A DNA stretch of 53,445 nt from Acidimicrobiia bacterium (GCA_013003395.1 JABDJC010000220.1:1-53445), one strand, 5' to 3'. Shown: positions 18,441-27,850, counted from the first letter of the stretch. A program made the numbers and translations. Notes: generated from the sequence alone by a model not told the origin.

Positions 18441-19651
18441 TAGTCGTCCTCGCCGACGATTCCGGCGTACAGCTCCAACAGGCGGTTCGCGGTGGCGGTC
18501 CAGGAGAACTTCTCGGCGTTCTTCACAGCCCCAGCCGACAGTTGCTCGGCCAACGCAGGGTCGCTGAGAATGCGAGAAATGGTCGCAGCCCACACCTCGG
18601 GGTCCCAGCTGTCGAGCAGGTAGCCAGATTCGCCATCGTCGACGACGTATTCGAGGCCGCCGACGCGAGCAGCAACGACCGGAACGCCGCACGCTTGTCC
18701 TTCTGCTGCGACCAAGCCGAATGACTCAGAACGCGACGGCATCACGAGGACGTTGGCGGCGCGGTAGAACTCGGCAAGTTGATCGTGGGGTTGGGCAGGC
18801 ACGAAATGCGTGCGATCGACCATTCCGAGTTCGACGGCCATCTTCTCGACTCGGTCCAATTCTGATTGGCCCTCCGGACCGCTCGGTCCCCCCACCACGA
18901 CGAGATGGACGTCGTCGAGAGCGCTGACAGCCTCCAGCGCAACATCCAGTCCCTTGAGCGGTTGAATCCGGCCGACGAACAGCACGATGGGGGCGTCGAC
19001 CATGCCGATCCACGATCTTGCCTCGCTTCGGTCACCAGGGCGGAAGATGTGGTGGTTGATCCCAGGAGGGCTGACGCACAACCGCTCGGGCGAGGCACCG
19101 TAATGCTCCATGAGTTCGTCAGCTTCGAGCGGAGTCGAGGCCACGACGCAATCCGAACGGGAGATCACTTCTTGCTCGGTCGCCAGTCGGGCGCCGCTCG
19201 ACGGTTCCTCGTCCGCCCGGCGAGTCAGATCTTTGACACGTCCCAACGTGTGGAATGAATTCGCCAGTGGCACCTCGAGTGCCTCTTTCACGAGGATCCC
19301 GGCCCATCCCGACAGCCAATAGTGGCTGTGGATCAGGTCATAGCCGCCGTTGTCGTAGCTCGTCGCGATGATCCCTTCGGCGAATTCGTTGACGTACGGC
19401 CACAGGCTCCCGATCGGCAGAGGCTCTGGCGGTCCGGCCGTGAGGTGAAACACTCGATACCCATCGGCGACCTCGATGACGTCTTCGTCGGTCGTGTTCG
19501 TTCTTCTCGTGAAGACGTCCACCTCGATGCCCCGCTTCGCCATCGTTGCTGCGAGTTCGTGGATGTACACGTTCATGCCGCCTGCGTCTCCGGCTCCAGG
19601 TTGAACCAGCGGACAAGTGTGATACGACAGATACGCGACGCGCTTGATCAA
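18440..19651 (-). CDS. mshA: D-inositol-3-phosphate glycosyltransferase (mycothiol biosynthesis, MshA-type GT4)
   Basis: MIKRVAYLSYHTCPLVQPGAGDAGGMNVYIHELA; PPGINHHIFRPGD; LFVGRIQPLKGLDVALEAV; MPSRSESFGLVAAEGQACGVPVVAARVGGL. Confidence 0.9.
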   Translation of the reverse strand: MIKRVAYLSYHTCPLVQPGAGDAGGMNVYIHELAATMAKRGIEVDVFTRRTNTTDEDVIEVADGYRVFHLTAGPPEPLPIGSLWPYVNEFAEGIIATSYDNGGYDLIHSHYWLSGWAGILVKEALEVPLANSFHTLGRVKDLTRRADEEPSSGARLATEQEVISRSDCVVASTPLEADELMEHYGASPERLCVSPPGINHHIFRPGDRSEARSWIGMVDAPIVLFVGRIQPLKGLDVALEAVSALDDVHLVVVGGPSGPEGQSELDRVEKMAVELGMVDRTHFVPAQPHDQLAEFYRAANVLVMPSRSESFGLVAAEGQACGVPVVAARVGGLEYVVDDGESGYLLDSWDPEVWAATISRILSDPALAEQLSAGAVKNAEKFSWTATANRLLELYAGIVGEDD

Positions 19652-20556
19652 CGTTGGCCTTCTATCACGAACAGCTCGCGTTCCGAGGCGCCGAGTCGGA
19701 ACTTGTAGGTTTCGTCACCCTTGAGGAAGTCGAACCGTTCGTGTCCCAAGTCGATGGCTCGCTCGATCAGTGACGCAAGCATCACGACGCCAGGGGACAC
19801 GTCTTGGTACTCGGGATCGTAGGCAGAGTTGTACAGGTAGTAGCCCGATGGACCGTCCCAACCGAAGGCTCCAGCGACCGGAGCGTCGTGGCCTGAGCCG
19901 TAGAGCAGGTACAAGTCTGCGTCGCCATCTTCCAGCAGCGCCTTGAAGAAGCCGGCCATGTCTTCGTTCATGAACGACCCTTTGTCACCAGAGGCTCTGC
20001 GATGCATATCGATGAACACGTCGAGACCTTCCGGACGGTCTTGGACCGTCGGATCGCCAAGTGCAGCGGTGAAGCGACGTCGCTTGCGGCGAGTCTCGTG
20101 ACGTTCCTTCTTGCCGATCATCATGAGATACTCGTCGAAGCTCGAGGGCAGCGTCATCACGGCTGCAACGGTGTGTGATTCTTTCGTGTGGTCGATACCA
20201 GAGGCTGTCAACGCCTCCGAAATCGGCTCGCTGGCCTCGATCGGCAGTGAGTCCAAGGTGAACGCCGTTCCTGCATCGAGGCTCGAGAGATAGTCGGCAA
20301 CCACTCGGGGGCCGTGCTGGCCGAGCGGGGAGTGATAGTCGGTGAGGTCGCTCTCGCCCGCGAATTCGATACCCTTCGCCGAGCGTACGAAGACCGCAAG
20401 ACCGTCGTGATCTTCCGCAATGATCAGGTCGTCGACCTCGTGATTGCGATGGGTCCACCACGTCTGCAGGTAGCTGCGGAGTGGAAACGGGCCAACGGCG
20501 GGAGCCGATGGTTCCAGCTCGAAACCTGGCGTCGACCAATCGCGATGCAGTTTCAT
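19648..20556 (-). CDS. GNAT (CelD/BcsL or FemAB-like) acetyltransferase
   Basis: MKLHRDWSTPGFELEPS...; KKERHETRRKRRRF, YYLYNSAYDPEYQDVSPGVVMLASLIERAIDLGHERFDFLKGDETYKFRLG is typical of this family. Start moved from track 20799. Confidence 0.8.
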   Translation of the reverse strand: MKLHRDWSTPGFELEPSAPAVGPFPLRSYLQTWWTHRNHEVDDLIIAEDHDGLAVFVRSAKGIEFAGESDLTDYHSPLGQHGPRVVADYLSSLDAGTAFTLDSLPIEASEPISEALTASGIDHTKESHTVAAVMTLPSSFDEYLMMIGKKERHETRRKRRRFTAALGDPTVQDRPEGLDVFIDMHRRASGDKGSFMNEDMAGFFKALLEDGDADLYLLYGSGHDAPVAGAFGWDGPSGYYLYNSAYDPEYQDVSPGVVMLASLIERAIDLGHERFDFLKGDETYKFRLGASERELFVIEGQR

Positions 20557-20558
20557 GG

Positions 20559-21488
20559 TCACCTCAAGTCCGGAACCATTGCGCCAACGGCGACGCCGCC
20601 TCCCAACACGGGAGGCCTGGCGACGTGGCCGAGATCTGATGTCCCAGCTTCCGACAGCATATTGCGTCGATTTGCCACTTCCATCAACCCGACCATTGCC
20701 ACGTCGAGCGAGCCCTCCCAGCTCTTCACGGCCACGCCGACGCCTCGATTGCCGGCGCCGACCAGTCCCATGGCCCCAATCTTCAGCGCGGCACTCCACC
20801 AGGCGCCGAACGCGCCATCAGGTCGCAGGGCGTCTCCTGAGAGGGAAGGGAAGCGACTGATCGCATCACGCACCCGCGCGAAACGATCGTCGGTCGAAAA
20901 CCGAGCAAACGCAATGGCCAAGCTCTCGGTGGTTCCCCGGAGTGTGGGAAAGCCGCAGCCGTCGACCCCAACCGGTGTGGGTTCTGCTCCGCTCACCTCA
21001 CGAATGAGGTCGACGACTCGTTGTTGTATTGGGTGCTCGGGTGATTCGTACGAGTCGAGGGGGAGACCTGCCGCACGTGCCGCCAAGAGCGACGCAGCAT
21101 GCTTGCCCGAACAGTTGTGGAACAGCCGTCGAGGCTGATCGCCGGCGCGCACGACTCGGTCGCGTGCGGCACGGCTCATAGGCCAGTCCCGAGGACATCG
21201 CAGCGCCTCATCGTCGAGATTGGCCTTGGCGAGTATCTGCGTCACGTATGCCAGATGGATCGGATGTCCCCCGTGGCTGGCGGACGCTACCGCTATCTCC
21301 TCCGGCTCGAGCTCAGCTCCGAGTTCGAGGGCGATGGTCGCCTGGAACGGTTTGATCGCAGAGCGATAGAAGATCGGGCGAGTCGTGTCGCCCCACGCTT
21401 GGAGAACTGCGCCTTCTGCATCCGCAACACACGCAGTTCCATCGTGAAATGCTTCGGTGAGTCCTGAACGAACGGTGCGCGCCAGCAC
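20559..21488 (-). CDS. Asparaginase (L-asparaginase II family)
   Basis: YRSAIKPFQA; ASASHGGHPIHLAYVTQIL; HNCSGKHAASLLAARAAGLPLDSY. Confidence 0.9.
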   Translation of the reverse strand: MLARTVRSGLTEAFHDGTACVADAEGAVLQAWGDTTRPIFYRSAIKPFQATIALELGAELEPEEIAVASASHGGHPIHLAYVTQILAKANLDDEALRCPRDWPMSRAARDRVVRAGDQPRRLFHNCSGKHAASLLAARAAGLPLDSYESPEHPIQQRVVDLIREVSGAEPTPVGVDGCGFPTLRGTTESLAIAFARFSTDDRFARVRDAISRFPSLSGDALRPDGAFGAWWSAALKIGAMGLVGAGNRGVGVAVKSWEGSLDVAMVGLMEVANRRNMLSEAGTSDLGHVARPPVLGGGVAVGAMVPDLR

Positions 21489-22028
21489 CTAAGAGCGGAG
21501 CAGCTCGTCGATGTCAGCGAGTCCGTCTCGGTAGCGGCGTGTCAGCTCACCCTGAAGGAGTTCGTACCTGTCGTAGACGATGCGCCGCTGGTCGGAGATC
21601 TCACTCTCCACGTCCGTGAGGAGCGTTTGGATGCGCTCCAACTCCTCGGAATCGAGGTCAGGGAGGTGAGCGAGGAAGTCGTCGCCCAGGACCCGATCGA
21701 TGGCGCGCTTGCCGTCGTCGGGGAGATCAGGAATCGAGACCGGGATGGCGCGGCCCGTCCAGCTCGCGGTGTCGCGGGACTCGCTGCCGGCGAGAATCTC
21801 CGGAAGCGCTTCGATCAGTGATCGAGTCTCCTCGCCGGCCCGACGGCGCAATTCAAAAGCGAGAAGGTCCATTCGGCCGTGCAGCAGTCTGCGGTAGTAC
21901 GACAGTTCTGTGTCGAGGCCGTCGCAAAGCAACCTACGTTCGCGGAGTTGGTCGAGCGGAAGGTCGGCGACTGCCTGAACGAAGTCGTCGTCGGCGATGA
22001 TGTCGATGCGTCTGCGGCGGTCTGTCAT
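21489..22028 (-). CDS. RsiG-like anti-sigma/c-di-GMP-binding coiled-coil protein
   Basis: MTDRRRRIDIIADDDFVQAVADLPLDQLRERRLLCDGLDTELSYYRRLLHGRMDLLAFELRRR... and DVESEISDQRRIVYDRYELLQGELTRRYRDG; two E/DxxxSxxRxxx(H/Y)xxx(D/E) motifs. Confidence 0.65.
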   Translation of the reverse strand: MTDRRRRIDIIADDDFVQAVADLPLDQLRERRLLCDGLDTELSYYRRLLHGRMDLLAFELRRRAGEETRSLIEALPEILAGSESRDTASWTGRAIPVSIPDLPDDGKRAIDRVLGDDFLAHLPDLDSEELERIQTLLTDVESEISDQRRIVYDRYELLQGELTRRYRDGLADIDELLRS

Positions 22029-22038
22029 TGGCGAGACT

Positions 22039-23130
22039 TTAGCAACGGGCAGCGAGGGTGGGATACGGGTTGACCGGCCCGCCGCCACCGGGGTGGACTT
22101 GGAAGTGCAAGTGCGGTGCTCCGCCTCGTGCGTTGCCGCTGTCGCCCACGAATCCGATCGTCTGACCGGCAGCAACGGTGGCACCAGTAGCCATGCCACT
22201 GGCATAGCTCTGGAGATGAGCGAAGTAGTAGCTGTTGCCGTCGGTGGCGTTCAACCAGACGGTTATCCCGCCGAGGCTGCTGTTGCTCAATCTGACGGTA
22301 CCGGCGGCAACAGCGCGAATTGGCGTGCCGAACGGAGCGAAGACGTCGGTGCCCTTGTGAGTGCGTCCGCCCGATCGCGGGAAACCCCAGTCGTTGATGA
22401 AGCTCGCCCCAGGCACCGGGCACACGAAACCAGGCGTAGCCGCCGCGCTGATGCCTGCTGCGGCTCCCTGCTTTCGAGCCTGCTCGAGGAGACGAAGGCG
22501 TCGCTGCTCTTCTTCGAACTTGAGTACCGCCGCTCGGTTTGCGTCTCTCGCCTCGTGGTACTCGGCATCTGCGGCCTCATATAGGGCTTCCACCTGGTCC
22601 ACCAGCACGGCTGCTTCCGCCTCGAGGACGGCGACACGTTCCTGATCGGCTTCGAGTTCGACCTTGAGGCGGTCCATCTCTCTCCTGACGGCCGCGAGCC
22701 GATCCAGAGCAATGAGATCACGGTCAGTAGCTCGACTGATCAGTTCCTGGCTTGTGAGCACATCCTGAATGGAACCCGCCTCGAGGGCCACCTGGATGAG
22801 ATCTTGACCACCGCTGGTGTAGGCCTCCAAGACGAGGTCGCGTGCCTGGTCGCGCAGGGAAATGACCTCTTGTTCGTACTCGTGGATGCGCTCGAACAGC
22901 GTTGCGACTCGCCAGTTGAGATCGGCAAGTTCGCCATTCACCTTCTGATACGCCGTCACGGCCTCGTTCAGTTCGGCGGCAACGGCTTCGAGTCGCTGCA
23001 CCGCGGCATCGACCTCTGCCTGAGTGCGTTCGACCTCATCCTGGGACTGCGCACCGGCAGGGACGGAGGAGAGAACGGTCAGTGCAGCGGCAAACGCCAC
23101 CAGGACAAAAAAGGGTTTGAGACGCCTCAT
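22039..23130 (-). CDS. M23 family (LytM-type) peptidoglycan hydrolase with N-terminal coiled coil
   Basis: Signal peptide MRRLKPFFVLVAFAAALTVLSSVPAGAQS; long coiled coil; GRTHKGTDVFAPFGTPIRAVAAGTV ... GAPHLHFQVHPGG. Confidence 0.92.
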   Translation of the reverse strand: MRRLKPFFVLVAFAAALTVLSSVPAGAQSQDEVERTQAEVDAAVQRLEAVAAELNEAVTAYQKVNGELADLNWRVATLFERIHEYEQEVISLRDQARDLVLEAYTSGGQDLIQVALEAGSIQDVLTSQELISRATDRDLIALDRLAAVRREMDRLKVELEADQERVAVLEAEAAVLVDQVEALYEAADAEYHEARDANRAAVLKFEEEQRRLRLLEQARKQGAAAGISAAATPGFVCPVPGASFINDWGFPRSGGRTHKGTDVFAPFGTPIRAVAAGTVRLSNSSLGGITVWLNATDGNSYYFAHLQSYASGMATGATVAAGQTIGFVGDSGNARGGAPHLHFQVHPGGGGPVNPYPTLAARC

Positions 23131-23226
23131 AGAGAACCTCACGTTAGTGACGGCGGCAGAATTGAGCACTTCGAGTATCGGTCGCATGACTCGGAGACCT
23201 GAGATGATCGCTTAACCTCCGCCTCG

Positions 23227-23598
23227 ATGAGAGAGCTGCTGTGGATTGCGGTCGGTGGTGCTGTGGGCTCCGTTGCCCGTTACGGCGTCTTCAAGGCGTT
23301 CTCCGGAACGGTCGGAACCATGGTTGCGAACATCACGGGGGCCTTCGTTCTTGGATTCGTTGTGGGGGCCTTCTCGCAGAAACTGGATCCAGTGATCGGG
23401 CTGGGAGTGACCGTCGGCCTCCTCGGCGGCTACACGACGTTCAGCACTTGGATGTTCGATTCGGTCCAGTTGTGGCGTGATGGTCAGTTCGCCGCAGCAT
23501 CGATCAATGTGGGGGTTGCGGTTCTGCTCGGCTTGGCTGCGGCCGGTGCAGGTCTGGCCCTCGGACTGGCGGTCGACAAGGGGCGTTCTGCGGTCTGA
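23227..23598 (+). CDS. crcB: Fluoride efflux channel CrcB/FluC
   Basis: GGAVGSVARYGVF; ANITGAFVLGF; GLLGGYTTFSTWMFDS. Confidence 0.93.
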   Translation: MRELLWIAVGGAVGSVARYGVFKAFSGTVGTMVANITGAFVLGFVVGAFSQKLDPVIGLGVTVGLLGGYTTFSTWMFDSVQLWRDGQFAAASINVGVAVLLGLAAAGAGLALGLAVDKGRSAV

Positions 23599-23605
23599 GT
23601 CTTGT

Positions 23606-24598
23606 TCAGCCGAACAGCAAGAACACGACCCAGAAGAGGCCGGCGGCGAGGTACACACCGTCGAAAGACGAAAGCAGGCCGGGAGCCTGCTCGGTGTGCA
23701 ACACGGAACCCGCCCTCACCAAGCCACCAAATGCGGACCCGGCGAGTAAGCCGGCAGTGACCGCGGCGGCGCCGAGGAGTGTCAACGGGAAGCCCAGCGT
23801 GTCGGTGGTGAGAGCAGCCACGATGCCGACGACCACTGCAACGGCGAGAGCGGCAAGATTCGGATCGACCGGTATGGCCTCACCGAGCCGCAGCGTGATC
23901 CAGACTGCCGCCGCGACTGCGGTTCCCATGGCCAGAAATGCCGTCGTGGCGGTCGTCGATTCCAACCGTATGAGCGCAAGGCCTCCTGCACCGAGGCCGG
24001 CGATCAACGCAGTGAGCGCGGTGATCGCAATCGAGTCAACGCCCCGCCCCGACTGTCCGATGATCGCCCACACGAACGTCATCATGAGTGCGATGGCCAA
24101 CGCAATGGCGAAGCCCGCCCACCCCCACACGTAAGCGCCATTGGCCGCTGCGGCCACCGCGATCAGCGGCGGAAAGATGTTGATCGGCACGTTCCGAGCC
24201 TGACCAGCTTCGACGAGATCCCATACCCAGGCGAGGCCAATCGCGACGAGCACGAATACGAACACCCGGAGCGAACTCAGGTTGGCAGCGAACAGGGCGA
24301 CGAGGAGGGCCCCGATGATCGCTTCGCCGTACCAACTCGGCGTAGAGGTTGCCATGGCTTCGGCACCGCCGCTCACCGGTGGGATGACGGCCACTTCGTC
24401 GCTCGCAGTTACCGCCGTCGTCAACTCTGCCATGTCCCCGTTGACCCACACCTGGGCAGACGGCAGGCCGGCAGCAAACCGGTCGCCGAACTGAGCTGCC
24501 GCAGCTTCGAGGACTTCCGAAACATTGTTGCCGTCTACTTCCGTCGACCCGACGCCAGCGGCTTCCCTCAGATTCGCAAAGAGGCGAAGTTTGGCCAT
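23606..24598 (-). CDS. MoaD/ThiS-like ubiquitin fold fused to a CdsA-like polytopic membrane domain
   Basis: MAKLRLFANLREAAGVGSTEVDG...EVAVIPPVSGG (MoaD-like) continues without stop into AEAMATSTPSWYGEAIIGALLVALF... with about 8 TM segments. Start moved from track 25057. Confidence 0.75.
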   Translation of the reverse strand: MAKLRLFANLREAAGVGSTEVDGNNVSEVLEAAAAQFGDRFAAGLPSAQVWVNGDMAELTTAVTASDEVAVIPPVSGGAEAMATSTPSWYGEAIIGALLVALFAANLSSLRVFVFVLVAIGLAWVWDLVEAGQARNVPINIFPPLIAVAAAANGAYVWGWAGFAIALAIALMMTFVWAIIGQSGRGVDSIAITALTALIAGLGAGGLALIRLESTTATTAFLAMGTAVAAAVWITLRLGEAIPVDPNLAALAVAVVVGIVAALTTDTLGFPLTLLGAAAVTAGLLAGSAFGGLVRAGSVLHTEQAPGLLSSFDGVYLAAGLFWVVFLLFG

Positions 24599-24799
24599 CA
24601 GTACGTCCGCCCGTGAGCAGGTGCGGTCGGAGAGGCGTTGGGTTGGATGTCGAGTCTCGCGAACGTCATCGGCAAGGGGTCTCCTCAGTTCCTCAGCTTC
24701 GTGCGCATCGGTTGGCCAGGGTACTCGAAGCCAGCTGTGGAACGAGCGTTGCAGCGCCGACTCGGCGCACAAGATGCCCGATTGGGCAACAATGGCGAA

Positions 24800-26557
24800 A
24801 TGGATTCCCCACCCGAATCGACTACCCCGTCGGCAGTGTCGGTGGTGTCTGGTCGACTCGGAGCAGCGGAACCCGAACCCGGCCCTCGGCCTCCCCGGCC
24901 GAGGCTCGGATGGGCCATCGTTGGCGTCGTCGCCGCGGGAGCGTTGCTGTTCTTGGCCGGTCCGCAGCAGCCTCGAGTGCCCGAAGAAGAGCAACCGAAC
25001 GGGATTCTGCTGGTGGTGCCAGACGTCGTTGGCCTTGACGTGGCTGCCGCCGAGCAACTGCTTGGCTCTGCCGGCTTCACTCGCAGAACGGTGCGGACAT
25101 GGGTATCCAACGAGCTCACCCCGGCTGGAACGGTGATCTCGCAGTCTCCGGAACAGGGTCTTTCTGTTGATGCGCCAGTTGAGCTCCTCATCAGCACCGG
25201 AGGTCCGACCGTGTCGTTTCAGTCTCTACCGACCGAAGCGCAAGACGCGGCGACCGGTGCCAACATCGCACCAGACGATACGGTGCTCGTGCTGGAGACT
25301 GCCGTTGGACACGCCTACCTGTCGGCTGGAGTGCTGTTCGGGCAGTGCGCCGCAACCGAACTGGTGTCGTCAGAGGTTGCTCGCCGTGAGGAACGGTGCA
25401 TCACGACCGACACGTCGACGGTCGCAGGTTGGTTGCCTGACGGCACGAATTTTTCGGTGACCGGTCTACCCGCCGGTGAGTACCTTCCGCGAGCGGTCGC
25501 GGGTGTGATCATGGTCGATCTCCCGGATGGCACGAGTCGCCCGCTCGGTGCACACAGCCATCGACGTCTCCGCTCCGATTCCGTGGCGGCGTTCGAGAGC
25601 GGGACCGGCGTCAGCTGGCCTGTGAATGGACAGCTCGAGATCGTCGGTGGCGCCTTCGCCATCGACATCGATGTCGACGGGAGAGTGATGGAGATGCTGG
25701 GCGACGACGCCAACCTCACGATTCTCGACAGCATCGATCCGGTCGCTGTCGACGAGTTCCTGATCGTGAGGCTCTCACCCCCGCTCCGTTGGCAGCGAGA
25801 TGGAGAAGTCCCAGGCGCGATCTCGGTCGGCCTTGGTGACATCGTCGTCGAGCGCGTTGACGTCTTGAGGGTCCGCTCAGATGTCTCGACCGTCAACGTT
25901 GATGACGCGATCGTCGAGACGCTCGTCGACCCGGCTGGGTTTGCCGCAAATCCCTGGGTGCTTGCATTCGAGTTGACGTTCCCGGACGGTGGCCGCTGGC
26001 TCCTCCGGCTGGAAACGCGCCTCAGCATGGATGTTGTCGATGTCGGCATGACCGGACGACTACTGGTCGACGGTGACTGGGTCGCCGACACCTACCTCGA
26101 CGCCTCCCCGCTGTGGCTCGAATCCGTGTGGAATCCGGACGGAACGCTGCCGCAAAGAATCGAGACCCACGACCGCCTCGATGGCGCATTGGCCGAGACT
26201 TGGTGGCTGACCCCTGACAGCTGCTGTGCGTACGTCACGTTCGTAGCCGCTCCCGACGGGCGAGTCATGCAATGGGCGAGTAGTGCGTTGATCGAGGAGA
26301 GAGAGGAACTGGTCGAGGCTGTGTCTTGGGCTCCCGATCGAGTCTCTTTCGACTCGACACGTTTCGTCGTGAGCGAGTTGACCTTCTCGGTTCGCCTCGA
26401 GACCCGGGAGACTGGTCATCACGCCACGGTCTTGGTCTCGACCCCATGCTCGAGAGGCCTGGTGGGCCAAGCAACCTGCGATCGTGTTGAAGAGGTCACC
26501 TTCGACGCGAATGGTCTCCCGTTTTCGGAGGTGCGGATCCGCCCGCTCGATCGATGA
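24800..26557 (+). CDS. Membrane-anchored PASTA-domain protein with large uncharacterised C-terminal domain
   Basis: TM GWAIVGVVAAGALLFLAGP; VPDVVGLDVAAAEQLLGSAGFTRRTVRTWVSNELTPAGTVISQSPEQGLSVDAPVELLISTGGP is a PASTA domain. No kinase domain seen. Confidence 0.75.
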   Translation: MDSPPESTTPSAVSVVSGRLGAAEPEPGPRPPRPRLGWAIVGVVAAGALLFLAGPQQPRVPEEEQPNGILLVVPDVVGLDVAAAEQLLGSAGFTRRTVRTWVSNELTPAGTVISQSPEQGLSVDAPVELLISTGGPTVSFQSLPTEAQDAATGANIAPDDTVLVLETAVGHAYLSAGVLFGQCAATELVSSEVARREERCITTDTSTVAGWLPDGTNFSVTGLPAGEYLPRAVAGVIMVDLPDGTSRPLGAHSHRRLRSDSVAAFESGTGVSWPVNGQLEIVGGAFAIDIDVDGRVMEMLGDDANLTILDSIDPVAVDEFLIVRLSPPLRWQRDGEVPGAISVGLGDIVVERVDVLRVRSDVSTVNVDDAIVETLVDPAGFAANPWVLAFELTFPDGGRWLLRLETRLSMDVVDVGMTGRLLVDGDWVADTYLDASPLWLESVWNPDGTLPQRIETHDRLDGALAETWWLTPDSCCAYVTFVAAPDGRVMQWASSALIEEREELVEAVSWAPDRVSFDSTRFVVSELTFSVRLETRETGHHATVLVSTPCSRGLVGQATCDRVEEVTFDANGLPFSEVRIRPLDR

Positions 26558-26590
26558 ATCGGGTCACTGGAGAGGAAGTAGCCTCGTCGG

Positions 26591-27427
26591 ATGCACATTT
26601 CTTTTCTCTCCGACTTCGGTCTTGACGACGAGTTCGTCGGCGTCGTACATGGCGTGGTTGCGCGCATCGCCCCAGAGGTGAACGTCATCGACGTGACGCA
26701 CGGCATCGGGCAGGGCGACGTTCGAGGTGGGGCGCTAGCGCTGCTGCGAGCGGTTCAGTATCTGCCAGAAGGCGTGGTGTTGGCGGTAGTGGACCCCGGC
26801 GTCGGGACGGATCGGCGAGCCATCGCGTGTCGTACGTCGCGCGGTTACTTCGTCGGTCCGGACAACGGGTTGCTCGCACCGGCTGTGGCCATGGTTGGGG
26901 GTGCCGACAAGTTCGTGGCGCTGGAGAATCCCGAGTTCATGCTGCCGAGCGCAGGTTCGACCTTCCACGGAAGAGACATCTTCGGACCGGCGGCGGCCGT
27001 GCTGGCCTCGGGAGAGGCGACGCTCGATGAACTTGGACCGGAGATACCACCGGGACAGGTGACGCCGTTGCTGCTGCCTTTGGTGGAGCACGAAGCGGGA
27101 GTGGCTTCGGGTGAGATCTGGTGGGTTGACACGTTCGGCAACGCACAGACCAACGTGTCACGCGAAGACTTCGAGCAGATGGGTCTGAGCGAAGGCGACG
27201 ACGTCATTCTCGAAGTTGGCGGATCTGCGTTTCATCTCACTTGGGCGGCCGCCTATGGGAACGTCGAGCCAGGCGAGGCCTTGCTAGTCGTCGATTCGCA
27301 CGGGCAAGTCGCCATTTCGGTGCGAGGCGGGAGTGCGGTCGACGACCTGCCCATCGATTCAGGAGTGGCCGTTCAGTTCCGTAGGTCGACGCGTCGTCCC
27401 GGCCCGTCGATCACGGCGACTGGGTGA
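26591..27427 (+). CDS. SAM hydrolase (SAM hydroxide adenosyltransferase, DUF62/fluorinase-like family)
   Basis: ISFLSDFGLDDEFVGVVHGVVARIAPEVNVIDVTHGI; VVDPGVGTDRRAIA; FVGPDNGLLAP; WVDTFGNAQTNV. Confidence 0.93.
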   Translation: MHISFLSDFGLDDEFVGVVHGVVARIAPEVNVIDVTHGIGQGDVRGGALALLRAVQYLPEGVVLAVVDPGVGTDRRAIACRTSRGYFVGPDNGLLAPAVAMVGGADKFVALENPEFMLPSAGSTFHGRDIFGPAAAVLASGEATLDELGPEIPPGQVTPLLLPLVEHEAGVASGEIWWVDTFGNAQTNVSREDFEQMGLSEGDDVILEVGGSAFHLTWAAAYGNVEPGEALLVVDSHGQVAISVRGGSAVDDLPIDSGVAVQFRRSTRRPGPSITATG

Positions 27428-27500
27428 CGATCTGGATGATGAACGCGGCGAGGATGAGACCGAGCAGGCCGATGACCACAAGTGCTGTAACGGGACGCAT
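27411..27500 (-). CDS. Small single-pass membrane protein (29 aa, putative)
   Basis: ATG...TGA on the minus strand: MRPVTALVVIGLLGLILAAFIIQIVTQSP; too short for the ORF track; overlaps the 3' end of the SAM hydrolase gene. Confidence 0.4.
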   Translation of the reverse strand: MRPVTALVVIGLLGLILAAFIIQIVTQSP

Positions 27501-27524
27501 CGCATGGACAGTACCCGGTCTGTC

Positions 27525-27785
27525 ATGATCGAATTCCTCACGCGGCCGGACTGCTCAGTGTGTGACGACGGATGGAGCACGGTGAGCAGGTGGTCGAGAA
27601 TCCTGCGTCTCGATGTCGACCAACGAGACATCACCGACGACCCCTCGGCGGCAGGGTATGTCGAACGGATTCCGGTCGTTCTCGTAGACGGTCGTCCGGT
27701 GCTGGAGGGTCGGTGGACCTCGTGGGACGCCGCTCGAGCGTTGTGGCGAGCACGTCGAAGAACGAAGCGCGACATCGAGGCATGA
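27525..27785 (+). CDS. Glutaredoxin-like (DUF836-type) protein
   Basis: MIEFLTRPDCSVCDDGWSTVSRWSRILRLDVDQRDITDDPSAAGYVERIPVVLVDGRPVLEGRWT; CxxC; directly upstream of rex. Confidence 0.8.
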   Translation: MIEFLTRPDCSVCDDGWSTVSRWSRILRLDVDQRDITDDPSAAGYVERIPVVLVDGRPVLEGRWTSWDAARALWRARRRTKRDIEA

Positions 27786-27850
27786 CTCGCCCGAACGTCG
27801 ATTGAGTCCAATCGGATTTTGGGTTCGAGCCTGCCACTATTGTCAAGTTC

